Positions 21,963-33,021 of a stretch of 64,000 bases of DNA are shown here, piece by piece; within the stretch, counting starts at the first letter, position 1; each line of letters opens with the position of its first letter. The stretch comes from Paramarasmius palmivorus (Eukaryota; Basidiomycota; Agaricomycetes; Agaricales; Marasmiaceae): contig JAYKXP010000118.1 of assembly GCA_037176845.1 (NCBI GenBank), positions 62,001-126,000 of the forward strand, given 5' to 3'. The notes beneath the pieces are model-generated. The model ran no database searches. It was not told where the DNA came from and saw only the letters and a program-made list of their open reading frames with translations. The position numbers and the translations under genes are program-made.

Positions 21963-24900
21963 AGGTAGACGACTTTCATCGCCCGCCAAGGCCACGTGGC
22001 AAAGCGTGACATACCTTTTTGGTCACAATTCCGTTCCCTTTTTTCTTATCCTCCATCTTGTACATTGCCTACCACATTATCTATTACTTTGGCTCCTGAG
22101 ATCTCCGCGAAAAATCCATATTAGTATGTCAGTTGATTTTCGTGTCATCAATTACTCAATGAGAAGTCCTGATATAGCATCTTCGTTCCGAATCAGTGTC
22201 ATTGATGGCACCTCCAACAAAAGCAACATTGGCACGGCGCGCAAACCTTGGAGGACTCGGGGAGAGTGTCAAAAGAGGTGTCAAGCGTGCTATCAAGGCC
22301 GTGACGCCTAGAAAAGAGAAGCAGCGAGTCTCTGAGACAAAAGAAAATGTGCGTATCCCAACTGTCTGTCACGTACATATCTAAGTGATACTTAGGACGA
22401 CATTCCCATCCGGATCGCGACACCTGTTCAAACGGAGAAAGATGATGACACTGATGTCTTCATGTCAACTCCTCGGAGTGACACAGAAGCTCCCCGTGTC
22501 CATCTTGCACGCGACTTCGACGCGATTTCCCCAGATTCCAGGTCTCGATTTGGCATCTTTTCCCTCAAAAACCCTATTCCCGCGAGTCCCAAAATTGACA
22601 GCACATATCGAACCCGCGCATTCCTTCCTGATTGGTCCCCATCCAAGCTGTTCAAGCCTGCCCAGTCACCGTCAAAGACCCACGTACCCTCACAGACTGC
22701 CTGTAATGATGACGACTCAGTTCGGGCATATCCGTCCACTGTACCACGCGAAGCCAGCCTTCTTGGCTCGGATTCCTCTGTCACTTCCGCATCCAGCTCT
22801 GGATTTGATTCCGATCTCGAGGGTGATCATTCCCGTCCTTCTGTCACACACCGTGTCGCGAGTTCCGTTAACAGTGTCTATGAGCGGCTCAAGATGCTTG
22901 TTGGGCGCTCCCGCAGTGCTCCATCTATCCCAGATGCTGAAGCTGCTCTGAAGGATATCGGCAGTGTTCTCAATCCACCTCGCAAGAAGGGTCCTGGTTA
23001 TATTGACCCTCAGCTTGATCCATTCACACAAAAGCGCATCAAGGGCATCGAAACCCTTCTCTCATTCTATACCAACAAGGACTCAGACTTTTATGGTCGA
23101 TGGGGTCCTGCCTCAAAGCACGCTGCCATCTCCATGCGCCGTGGCCGTTACTGTGCACGTGTTCTCCGCAAGATGGCTCGCCAGTACATCCAGGATCGTA
23201 GTGTCCTTCCCTTCAATCCATATGGCAAGTGGAATGAGTCCTTGCTTGTCAACGAGGATCTATGCCAGGAGCTCAATCTTTACCTCCAAGAGCTTGGACG
23301 GCATGTCACAGCTTCGAAGGTTCAGGCATACTTACACCGACCTGACGTCATGATGAAGCATGGGATCACAAAGAAGGTGTCTCAGAAGACTGCTGAGCGG
23401 TACCTTCATGCTATGGGCTTTCGCTGGAAGAGTGCGCCGAAGGGTCAATATGTTGATGGACATGAGCGGGCAGACGTGGTTCAGGAACGGGAGATGGTTT
23501 ACACACCACGCCTTCAGGAGAAACGTGATTTCATGGCTGTGTATGATAATGATGGCAAGGAGGTTGTTCCAGAGGCGAGGCCAGTGGTAGAAGGTGACTT
23601 AGGTGGAGGAGACCGCAGTGAAACTCAGTCGAAGAAGAAGGTTGTGTTATGGTATCATGATGAGTCTATTTTTTATGCTCATGACCGCCGTCACAATGCC
23701 TGGTACCACAAGGATGCTCCTGCGAAACCATACAAGAAGGGTGAGGGCCACTCGCTTATGGTTGCCGACTTCGTTTCTGCAGAGTATGGGTGGCTGAAGG
23801 GCCCTGAGACGGGTAGTACTGCTCGCTGTGTCATGAGACCAGGAAAAAATCGGGATGGTTATTTCACAAATGACGAGATAATTGCTCAGGTACCTGAACT
23901 GTTCCTTTAACGTAGTAATATACATTGATTAATTGATCCTTTCAATACTCTTAGGCTCAGTGTGCAATGGCAATCCTTCCTGAATTCAGCCCCGATATCG
24001 AACACATCTTCATCTTCGATAACGCCACCACCCACAAGAAACGTGCTGATGACGCACTTTCTGCTCGCCACATGCCCAAGTTCAAGCCGACAGTCTACAA
24101 GTCTGGAGACAAAAAGGGTCAGCTACGTCCCAACTTTCTAGTGGAAACCACCCATCGGGATGAGCAGGGTAAACCAATTTACAAGCGTGATGGAACCCTG
24201 GAGAAGGTGAAGATTCCAATGACTGGTGCACACTTTGCAGATGGTACACCCCAATCTCTCTACTACGAGAATGGTCCAGATGCAGGTCTGTTTAAGGGCA
24301 TGGCAAACATACTAATTGAGCGGGGATATGATGCAGAGAGGATGCGGAATCTCAAGGCACAGTGTGGCACTAACTTCAACTGCGCTCCTGGTGCTACTGA
24401 TTGTTGTTGCCGTCGAATTCTGTTCAACCAGCCAGACTTTGCTGGTGTGAAGTCTCTTTTGGAACAGGCTTGCAACAAGGGTGGTGTTGAAGTCTGGTTT
24501 CTACCAAAATTCCATTGCGAACTCAATCCAATTGAGCAATGTTGGGGTTACGCAAAGCGTTTGTACCGCCTCTCAACAGAGTCCTCACGTGAAGATGACC
24601 TGGAGAAGAACACACTTGCAGCATTGAAGGCTATACCTCTTATTTGTATTCGCCGGTGAGTGTATTATAGCCTTCAAAAGCATAAGCTCATTATCATTTT
24701 AAGGTTCTGCAACCGTTCCCTTCGATATGCAGATGCTTATGCTAAGGGAATGAATGGGAGAGAGGCAGCATATGCAGCAAGGCGATACCGTGGTCACAGG
24801 TGTATACCTACTGACTATTTAAAGGATTTCGAGGACTCCGGCGCCATTGAAAACTTCAGAAAGCTCCGGAACCTGTAAAATTTACGCTTCTGCCTGTATC

Positions 24901-25118
24901 ACATGCTCGTAGACTTATCCTTTTGGCTCCAAACTTGATACGTAGATACTTTAGATATTCCTCGACAATTCTCTGAGGAAATATTTATGTTAGACCTCTC
25001 TCCACTCATACGGGACGTTGTCGAACCTCGAGGAACGGGGAGCATGTCTCAATTTGGCAGGAATGTAACGTGTGACATGGGCCACGTGGCCTTGGCGGGC
25101 GATGAAAGTCGTCTACCT
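21963..25118 (+). mobile_element. Tc1/mariner (IS630-like) DNA transposon, apparently intact
   Basis: The 38-bp ends 21963-22000 and 25081-25118 are perfect inverted repeats beginning AGGTAGACGAC. TA flanks both sides (21961-21962 and 25119-25120), the hallmark of this superfamily. It carries one spliced transposase gene on the plus strand. It is inserted in ORF3 of the gypsy element in the opposite orientation; excision on paper restores the ORF3 frame. Confidence 0.9.
22205..24878 (+). CDS. DDE transposase of Tc1/mariner-IS630 type
   Basis: Four exons give 837 aa: 22205-22348, 22396-23889, 23955-24655 and 24704-24878. All introns are GT-AG of 47-65 nt and phases close with no internal stop. 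The N terminus is basic and Ser/Pro-rich. A helix-turn-helix-like region lies around residues 320-430. The catalytic carboxylates are best placed at WYHDES (about residue 470), FIFDNATTH (about 568) and LNPIEQCWGY (about 737). A Cys-rich loop (GATDCCCRR) precedes the last motif. The C terminus has NRSLRYADAY and an AAYAARRYRGHR segment common to this agaricomycete transposase type. It catalyses cut-and-paste transposition of its own element. Confidence 0.85.
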
Positions 25119-27085
25119 TACAGTAATCGAAGTTGTCCCAATCGGAAAGCCTCGGCATAGTGGCGCCGAACCTTTTCCGGAAGCCAATGAACGTTTACGG
25201 CTTGCAAACAATAATGCATGGCAAACTGGAAAGCCACTTCTACCTCTTCTACGGTGATTCCACAAGCAGCAAGGTGCTTAGCGATGGCACGAGGAGTAGC
25301 ATAGTCATCCTTGGTAAAACGAGTGATGGTGCGTGCCGGGGATATTTCTAGAGAGAATGCAGTCTTCAACTGCTGATAGAGACCGAGGGCCGTCAAGAAG
25401 GAGATCATTGCGCATCGGTAATCCGAAACTTGATCTGGGGCCTCGGGAGTGAAGCTCATGAAGAGCCTGCGAGACTGGATGCTTGTCAAGTCGACAAATC
25501 CTGAGTCCGATACAAGTATGCCCAAATGGGCAGTGTGGTTATAGTGGGCGAGCACGTCCAAGGCTATTTCCACGTCGGTAGCGCCGGTTTTGGAAGGAGT
25601 AGGAACTGAAGGGATCTCCAATGGGTTGGCATCGAAATGTTGAGTGGTATCCTCCTTGCGTTCACACTTCTGGCCATCGTGAAAGTACGAGAAACGGGAC
25701 CAGATGGGCTCAACGTTGGCATCAAGAATCGCCGACTCCACCGGGTTGAGTGCAGGAACAATGTTGGGGTAGCGAGAGCGGAGATAATGACGATAGTTGA
25801 CCACGGAGCGTATTTCCCACAAGGTGATCAGCGCCGCCCAATTGCCGGGTGTACTAGCATCATCGACCAAGTCGTTGACCTCGTCCACGATAGCGGGTAT
25901 GAGTTGGGCACCATTACCAGTGCCAGAGAGTGCTGCAGCCACCGGTAATGTACGGCTAGTGGTGCACTTATGAGCGTATTGACTTGGGCGCAACATCCCC
26001 GAGTCATTACACCATTCAAGTCCGGCATCAATGATAGGGAATCCGGGGCGGAAATTGATGGTTTCGAGAACGGTGTATTCAACGCCGAGAGATAGTTTCT
26101 CCTTGGTGTCAATGACAGCGTAGCCGATGATGGGAATGTAGAAAGACCTCGCGGTCTTCTTTGCCGGAGTAGGACGTTCGGGATCAGTTGGTTCCTGATC
26201 GTCCTTCTTCCTCTTGGTAGTACGAGGTGGATCAGAGGGTATAGACTTCTGTAGAGACTCATATTTTTCAATGAGCTCATCGTGGTCGCGTTTGAGGTCA
26301 TCGTACTGACGCTCAAGGTGATCATATTGATCTCCGAGCTGCTCATAACGGTCACGAGCGTCATCACGTTCGTCTAGGGCTCGGTTGAGTTCCTTTTCGA
26401 GCTGATGGTTCTCAGCTCGGGTGGAAGAAGTAAGCTTGTTGATAAGCTTTGTGCGTTCAGCAAGGAAAGCTTCATCCTGCTGTCCAAATGCTAAGCAGGT
26501 GTGTTCGGCATGGTTGGTGCATGGGGAACCGTCGAAATGATTGTGTAGCACGCAAACGATACTCTCGTTAGCTTCCCAAGTGCTGGGAGGCAGTCCGAAA
26601 ATGAATTTACGTGGAGGTTGTAAAGATGTCGAAGACGTGTTAACTGCGCCGTTCTGCATTCTTACGTCGTTATTCACACCAGTAATAATAGGTGGAGATG
26701 ACATAGTATTAGCAGTAGGGTAATGTACTGGGTTCGAGTGATGTGTAGGCATAGTAGTGTTCGAATTTTGAAGGCCGTGGGGCATTCCCTCCCCCTCTAA
26801 AGACGGAGTATTAGGTGAATAGGATGTAGACACATTATGATGTGCCCTCGTACCGGTTCCCGTTGAATGATTCAATCCATTCGGAGCCTGTAATAGCGCG
26901 GGATTGATGGTAGCCGGGTTTGACGGATCGTCCACGCCATAGGGACCAACCAGCGAGTCGACGTCCATAGTGAGTAGAGTAGTGACAGTGAGAGTAGTAA
27001 GGCGGGCAAGCAAGAGTTGGAAGAGGGTAGTAGGCGGAAGCAAACTGGTATTTGAATATTCCCAGTCGAGTTCCAGAACGTTCAC
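25119..27085 (-). CDS. Gypsy extra ORF (ORF3) between integrase and 3' LTR, N-terminal part
   Basis: A frame of 655 codons follows the integrase stop; the likelier start is the Met at 26968 (MDVDSLVGPYG), giving about 709 aa with the downstream piece. The first 150 residues are low-complexity. A CVLHNHFDGSPCTNHAEHTC segment has Cys/His spacing like a zinc site. Residues around 230-290 form a strong heptad coiled coil, followed by a basic KRKKDD segment and a globular-looking C-terminal half. There is no signal peptide or membrane helix, so it is not an env gene. I do not recognise a family. It lies where additional ORFs occur in some LTR elements. The Tc1-type insertion breaks it. Confidence 0.7.
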
Positions 27086-27155
27086 AGGAAAAATTTTTAT
27101 TTGATCTTATCCGGGAGATAAACCGGATTAGGAAATGGGGTCTTGGTACATGACC

Positions 27156-28697
27156 TCACTTCCGTTTTGGGTTGTGCCTCTTTACACGTGGCAACTCTTG
27201 CCAGCGCACCACTCCACGCAATGCAAAATATTCATCGAGAGCCTTTAGTTTGCTCACAGTTGAGTACGATTCCCAGGTTATATCACCCAGGCTCCATTGA
27301 ACTTTGAACAGCACTTTGTTCTTCTCCCATTTGTGGTCCAAAACGGATTGAACAAATTCTTCGGCGTTATCAGGAGCACCAAAGTCGTAGGGTTCAGCCT
27401 TGGTGCGACCCGGAAATAATATTTCGTCACTAGGGTGATAGGGTTTCAGCAAACTGACATGGAAAACATCAACGAGTCCTCGTCCCTTGAGGGATTTAGG
27501 TAAGTTGAGTTTATATATTGAAACTTTAGGGTTAGCCTCTACTATTTCGTAGGGACCAACGTATTTAGGGAGTAGCTTTCCGGCTCTCCCTTTCGGTAAC
27601 TTGAGGTTTTTGGTTGAAAGGTACACTTTTGACCCTTCCTGCAACTCGGGGTCACCACGTCGGTGCTTGTTTGCCTTGTGCGTTTGGAAAACACGCGCCT
27701 GGATGATTGCATCATGCGCATCAAACAGATTTTGCATAGCCTGGATGCCGTATGCCCGAATTCCAGGAGCCAAATCGTCCAGAGGGCGCACATCGAAGAG
27801 CATGGAGGGTACGAACCCGTAATTCAGCTCAAAAGGTGCGTAACCAGTTGACTCGTTCACACTTGAATTGATAGCAAATTCTACCATTGGAACTTTAACC
27901 AACCAGTCATGTTGGTCTGGGCGTACTGATGCCCGGAAAATTTGGGCAACAGATCGGTTCGCTCGCTCGGTCGCACCATCTGTTTGTGGATGGAATGACG
28001 TCGACATGAGCAGTTTCGCTCCGAGTATACGGTGAATTTCTTTCCACCATATGGACGTGAATTTCGGATCACGATCTGAGACGATAGACGCAGGTAGACC
28101 GTGCAAGCGCACAATCTCTTGGATGTAGCGTAGAGACAAGTCAATGGCCGTATTAGTGGTATGGCATGGTATGAGGTGTACCATACTGGTAAGCCTGCAT
28201 ATTACAACCCATAGGTAGTTGTAACCATTGATTTCAGGGAAAGGTCCAATGAAGTCCATGCCAATCGACTGCCATGGACGAGTTGGAATGGGCAGTGGGT
28301 GTAATTTCCCAGCTGGTAAGTGTGTACTCGTCTTTGAGCGATTACACGGCTCACACGTATGGCAGAATTTTTCGCACATACTATAGATGCCAGGCCACCA
28401 ATACCATCGTCGAAGGTAATCAGCAGTCCGTTGAGGTCCGAAATGGCCGACAACCTCATGTCCGGTCTCCAGAATAGATGTCCGAAGTGAGCGCATGTTA
28501 TTAGGCGTTTTCGGGACGCATAGTACACGTTCTCCAACAAGGTTAGTGGACCATATTAATTTAGTATCCTTTTCGACACTGAAGCGAGGATGATCCTGCG
28601 GTTTTTCAAGTATTTTCTTGAATAACGGGTCATCCTGATAGCATGAGCGTAAGTCGTTCATGAATTGGGGATCGGCCTCGAAATCACTTCGAAGATT
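27156..28697 (-). CDS. Gypsy pol, integrase with chromodomain-like end
   Basis: The frame opens after an in-frame TGA (28698-28700) that separates it from RNase H. An H-H-C-C zinc finger spans HEVVGHFG to CHTCEPC. The integrase core has GMDFIGPFP, SDRDPKF and TDGATERANR, giving the D-D-E triad. After a GPYEIVE segment the end shows VQSVLDHKWEKNKVLFKVQW and ITWESYS, a chromodomain-like fold that in fungal chromoviruses targets insertion to chromatin. About 514 codons. The single TGA means pol is either nonsense-mutated or read through. Confidence 0.9.
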   Translation of the reverse strand, partial: NLRSDFEADPQFMNDLRSCYQDDPLFKKILEKPQDHPRFSVEKDTKLIWSTNLVGERVLCVPKTPNNMRSLRTSILETGHEVVGHFGPQRTADYLRRWYWWPGIYSMCEKFCHTCEPCNRSKTSTHLPAGKLHPLPIPTRPWQSIGMDFIGPFPEINGYNYLWVVICRLTSMVHLIPCHTTNTAIDLSLRYIQEIVRLHGLPASIVSDRDPKFTSIWWKEIHRILGAKLLMSTSFHPQTDGATERANRSVAQIFRASVRPDQHDWLVKVPMVEFAINSSVNESTGYAPFELNYGFVPSMLFDVRPLDDLAPGIRAYGIQAMQNLFDAHDAIIQARVFQTHKANKHRRGDPELQEGSKVYLSTKNLKLPKGRAGKLLPKYVGPYEIVEANPKVSIYKLNLPKSLKGRGLVDVFHVSLLKPYHPSDEILFPGRTKAEPYDFGAPDNAEEFVQSVLDHKWEKNKVLFKVQWSLGDITWESYSTVSKLKALDEYFALRGVVRWQELPRVKRHNPKRK

Positions 28698-29767
28698 TCA
28701 ACCCTTTGCCCGTGATTCCAATAGTGTTGGATTCACGGTAGGTGGTACAGTGTAATCGGGTAACTCGGGCTCACGGGCCGCTTCCATTTCCTTAGCTTCG
28801 ACGTCTCGGGGTTCTTCGGCATCTCTAACCTCACGTCGAGCACAGAAGTTCTCAATCATTTGAGTTACCTCTTCTTTACGTCCGATTGGTAAGTCTTTGC
28901 ATAACTTATCGATCCGAACGTCTGCGTTAACATATTCAGTAGGCGAATGTTTTTCGTCCCATGTATCTGACTCGTAGTATCGAGACAGGATATCTGCGAC
29001 GCGATTGGTAACACCCTTGACATATGTAATGTCGAAGTCAAAGCGCGAGAGATATTCCATCCAGCGCATCTGACGGCTGGAAAGCTTCTTTTGAGTCTTG
29101 AAAAACTCAAGGGACTTGTGGTCAGTAACCACATGAATACGGTAACCGATAAGCTTATCCTCCCATTTTAGGAGGGCTTCTAGGATGGCTAGAGTTTCCG
29201 TCTCGAACACACGGTAGTTACGTTGCGCATCCGTGAACTTTTTAGACATGAAACCAGCGGGACGGCAGGTCTGCCAGGTAGGTCCTTGGCCGTACATCGC
29301 ACCAATACCTGAAACTGATGCATCACATATTACCCAGATTGGGTCTGGCTTTGTAGGATCAACTGGTTTTAGTATTGGGGTCTTACAACACAAGTCTTTG
29401 ATGTGTTGGAAAGAGATGTCGTGGATTGGCCGCCAGAAGAACGGCTGGTTGTTCTCAGACATCTCGGAGAGTGGCGTAGTGTAGGCCGATACGTCCAGTA
29501 GGAAATGTTGAAGGTAGTTAACCAATCCAAGGAACTTTTGTACATCATTGTAATTCCTTGGTGTACGCCAGTTCCTAATCTTTTCTAGCTTATCAGCATC
29601 TGCGTGAAGTCCTCGGTCGTCAATCTTGTGGCCAAGACAGTCGAGGACTTTAGCATACAGTTCCACCTTAGTGGATTTAAGGTAAAGTTGTTGTTCTCGG
29701 AGTTTATCGAACACCAAGCGTAGGTGTTGTTCATGCTCCTCAACCGAATTACTAAAGACGAATATAT
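28698..29767 (-). CDS. Gypsy pol, RT thumb and RNase H
   Basis: This continues the RT from the copia insertion at the YLDD motif: IFVFSNSVEEHEQHL, LGHKIDD, then KFLGLVNYLQHF. The RNase H (RT_RNaseH type) has WVICDASVSGIGAMYGQ, FETETLAILEALLKWE and HVVTDHKSLEFF, the D-E-D set, then VADILSRY. The stop at 28698-28700 is in the same frame as the downstream integrase. The frame agrees with 33022-33963 after removing the 3,254-bp copia element and one 5-bp duplication. Confidence 0.9.
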
Positions 29768-30138
29768 TGTCAGAGTTTTAGATTGAACTCTGTTAGCAGC
29801 GATAGCGCAGGTAAGCGCGAATAAACGATAGCTGATGACCAGAGGGGTTGAGTGAACACTAGATCTGAACTGATATCGATTCAATTCGATGTATGTAGGG
29901 TTTTCTGTCTAGCTTTTATACATGAGTGAGGGATAAAAGATAATCCTAAAGGTACGATAATAGATACTAAGTGAACTAGAAATAACTGCACAGTCAGTGT
30001 CAGTAACTGTCAGTAGATGGTGGTACAAGCGGGTTAAAGCTGCTGTTCTATGTATATCTGCTTTCTTAGTAATTGTGGCATAGGCGGAATAAAGTGAAAA
30101 TAACTTGTCTAGTGATATCTATATTTAGAATTCCAACA
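29768..30138 (-). repeat. 3' LTR of copia-like element
   Basis: 371 bp, matching 32651-33021. The TATAT target duplication lies at 29763-29767. Confidence 0.9.
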
Positions 30139-30165
30139 CTCCCCCTCAAACCTTGGATGATGGAA

Positions 30166-32586
30166 TTATCCGGGGTTTGACTCTAATTCTTTGTTCGCAT
30201 GTTCTGTTCGGTGATTCCAATGTGTGATCCGGTGGCGATGTTCTGTGTTCTGATGATCTCGGTGTTTAATCTTCTGTCGGTGGTAGTATTGGTGATATGG
30301 TGGTTCCACTTCCGCTTCTTTGACCGTTCCTGAATATTCTCCGGTTGGATTGACTTTCACAAGTTGATTCGGTCCAACTTGTTTTTCCTTTGGTGACCTG
30401 TTTCCTGCATTGAGATTCATCTCGGCGACTTGTTTCAAAATGTCGTTGATCGAGTTTTTGTGCTCCCCCTCGACGAGTGATATCTGCAATGGTTCAAGAC
30501 TTTCTGGATCTGTCTTGTTCTCCTTGTGTGCCAATGTCTGGTCTGTTCCATTTTCCTGTTCCATTTCTTCATCCCTTGGGGTAATTTCCTTTGTTTCATC
30601 CTTCTGTCCTATGACTTTCATCAGCCATTCTGGATGTGATTTCTCCCCCATAAGTATGTGCTGGATAAATTTGTGACATATTTGGCAACAATGATGCTCT
30701 TTGAATGTCTGTCCTCCATGAATTTCATGGTCCTTGGTCTCTGTAGTTGTCTGTGGTTGGTTCTTTGGTTGTCCTGTATAGCCTTCTTGATGGCGTTGTT
30801 GAGAATCCATTCGATTTTCTCTGCATATGATCGCTTTGCTATCAATCGGGTTCTGTAAATCGACCATTGTGGCCATCGTGGTGTCGATTTCCACAGCCAT
30901 GTATGCTGTTTCCTCGGATTTCTCTTCAGTTTCCTTGGTGTTTCCGAATTCTTCATCGTAAAACCATTCTTTCGGTGGATTAAACTGTTCCACTGCTCGG
31001 ATTTCCCTGGCTAACCATGTGCCTTCTTCCCATATTTCTTCTTCCATGGCTTTAACAGCACTTTCCTTGGTACTGCTGGCCTTCTCTTTTGCTTTCCGCC
31101 ATGATTGGCTATCTTTAGCTTGCTTGGACTTCTCTTTATCCTCGGATTCATCATCCGATTTCCTGGATTTCGGCTTTGTAGCACATTTTGTGGCGATATG
31201 TCCTTTTCCTTGACATCTGAAACATGTGATCTCCTTGCGATCTCTATCTCCGCCCTGACGATCATTAAATCTCCGGCCTCTTCCTCGGTTATTAAATCCT
31301 CGGCCTCTATTATTGGAATGATCTCGGGAATAGTTGGCTTCCTCCTTCTTGACTTTGCCTCGGCGCATTGCCTGTCCATTTGCTTCAGCTCGAATAGCAG
31401 CAATCAGCTTGTCAACAGTTAAATCCTTGTTTGATTCACTGTATACGGTCATGACAGCTGTGATTGTTGAATTCAATGATTGGGGAACTGATGCAATTAA
31501 TGCATTTTTGAACTGATCATCCGAAATAGTGATGTTTCGTGATGTGAGTTCGTTTCGGATATTGAGGAGTTCGTCAATATGTTCATTGACTTTGCCAATG
31601 TCGTAGCAAGATAGATTGTATAGCTTGCGTTCCAGGTGTGCTTCTGTCAAAGGATTTTTCGTGTCGTAATCCTTCTTTAATCCTGTCCATAGTTCTTGTG
31701 ATGTCTCCGCATTTCGATATCTTCGAAGAATAGTGTCCGGCAATTTTCCAATAATTGCGTTCATGAGATCGGCATCTGCGTCTCCTTCTTCTGCAGTAGT
31801 CAGGTACTTCCCATACCCTATCGACTTTGCTGCACGTTCTACACACATTGCCCACATGCCCCAGTTTGAACCATCGTCCTTTAACTTGGTACATTCGGCA
31901 AATGCTTTGACTGCTTTAGACATGTTGTCTTCTTCTTCGTCTGAATCAAATGATTCTTCCTTTGGTGGTCTCTTGGGAGATGGTGTTCTTGGTTTGGGTT
32001 TGGGACCTATGCTGGGCGATTCTGGTTGATTGTCCTTCTCTTCTTCGGCAGGTGTTCCTTTGTCTTCGTCAGATACAGGTTTATCAGTATCAGCTTCTGA
32101 TTCCTGTTCTGATTCTCCTTTGTCCTGCTTTTGTTCTTGTTCTAGGTCCTGTTCTTCTTTATCGGATTCTTCAGCAAATCCTGATCCTTGTTCGAACTCT
32201 TCAGCAAGTCCGGTTTCCTGATCAAACTCTTCACCAAGTTCGATCTCCTCTTCACCAGATTCTGTATCCTTTGAATCTGATTTCCCAAATGCTGGGAGTA
32301 CTCTGTTGCTGTCCTGATGGACTGCCTGTTCTTCTTCCTACTGGTGTAGGTGTCCTGCTAGGATTCCTGCTAGGGTTCCTAGATCCTCGTAATATTTGTT
32401 CTGGGTCGAACGTTCCTTGTACTGGGGTATCGCTTCTGGATTGATAACGGCTACCTCTATTGGACATACACTAGTCCAATAGTCCTTTGCTTTGGGTAGG
32501 GGATATTCCGGCGTCCCTGCTCGCCAATCGATATACGATCTTGGTTCTTGTTCCTTGGGGATATTACGGCGTCCCAAACTCGCCAC
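30166..32586 (-). CDS. Copia-like gag polyprotein with long acidic and basic arms
   Basis: One frame of 807 codons with a single TAG at 32338-32340. The main part starts at 31923 (MSKAVKAFAECTKLKDDGSN) and is a Ty1/copia gag domain: WGMWAMCVERAAKSIG, LPDTILRRY and a DELLNIRNELTS segment. The arginine/glycine-rich RGRGFNNRGRGRRF precedes a CCHC knuckle (CFRCQGKGHIATKC). The last 250 residues are charged and unlike known pol. The N-terminal extension before 31923 is very acidic (EEEIELGEEFDQE). The TAG may be a point mutation, or the extension may not be translated. Confidence 0.75.
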
Positions 32587-32650
32587 TATACCAATATGAA
32601 ATTGGTATTACTCTGGTTCGGCTAAGGTTTATAGACCGGGGCCCATAACC

Positions 32651-33021
32651 TGTCAGAGTTTTAGATTGAACTCTGTTAGCAGCGATAGCGCAGGTAAGCG
32701 CGAATAAACAATAGCTGATGACCAGAGGGGTTGAGTGAACACTAGATCTGAACTGATATCGATTCAATTCGATGTATGTAGGGTTTTCTGTCTAGCTTTT
32801 ATACATGAGTGAGGGATAAAAGATAATCCTAAAGGTACGATAATAGATACTAAGTGAACTAGAAATAACTGCACAGTCAGTGTCAGTAACTGTCAGTAGA
32901 TGGTGGTACAAGCGGGTTAAAGCTGCTGTTCTATGTATATCTGCTTTCTTAGTAATTGTGGCATAGGCGGAATAAAGTGAAAATAACTTGTCTAGTGATA
33001 TCTATATTTAGAATTCCAACA
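32651..33021 (-). repeat. 5' LTR of copia-like element
   Basis: 371 bp. The TATAT duplication is at 33022-33026. On the minus strand the primer-binding site GGTTATGGGCCC follows at once (32639-32650). Confidence 0.9.

Larger units (their letters stand above)
29768..33021 (-). mobile_element. Non-autonomous Ty1/copia element with only gag
   Basis: Two 371-bp LTRs (29768-30138 and 32651-33021) start TGTTGG and end CTGACA on the minus strand and differ by one base by eye (near 29827/32710). TATAT flanks the element. A polypurine tract (GAGGGGGAG) abuts the 3' LTR, and after the 5' LTR comes GGTTATGGGCCC, the half-initiator-tRNA primer site known from Drosophila copia. Inside is one long gag-type frame and no protease, integrase, RT or RNase H. 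It must be mobilised by a full copia element elsewhere. Confidence 0.9.

Noticed and set aside
25118..27085. Envelope gene (errantivirus-like) in the gypsy element
   Set aside because: Position fits, but there is no signal peptide, membrane helix, cleavage site or fusion-peptide-like segment; coiled coil and charged regions point elsewhere.
31950..32444. Plus-strand 164-codon frame opposite the copia gag extension
   Set aside because: It is a low-complexity mirror of the acidic repeats on the coding strand.
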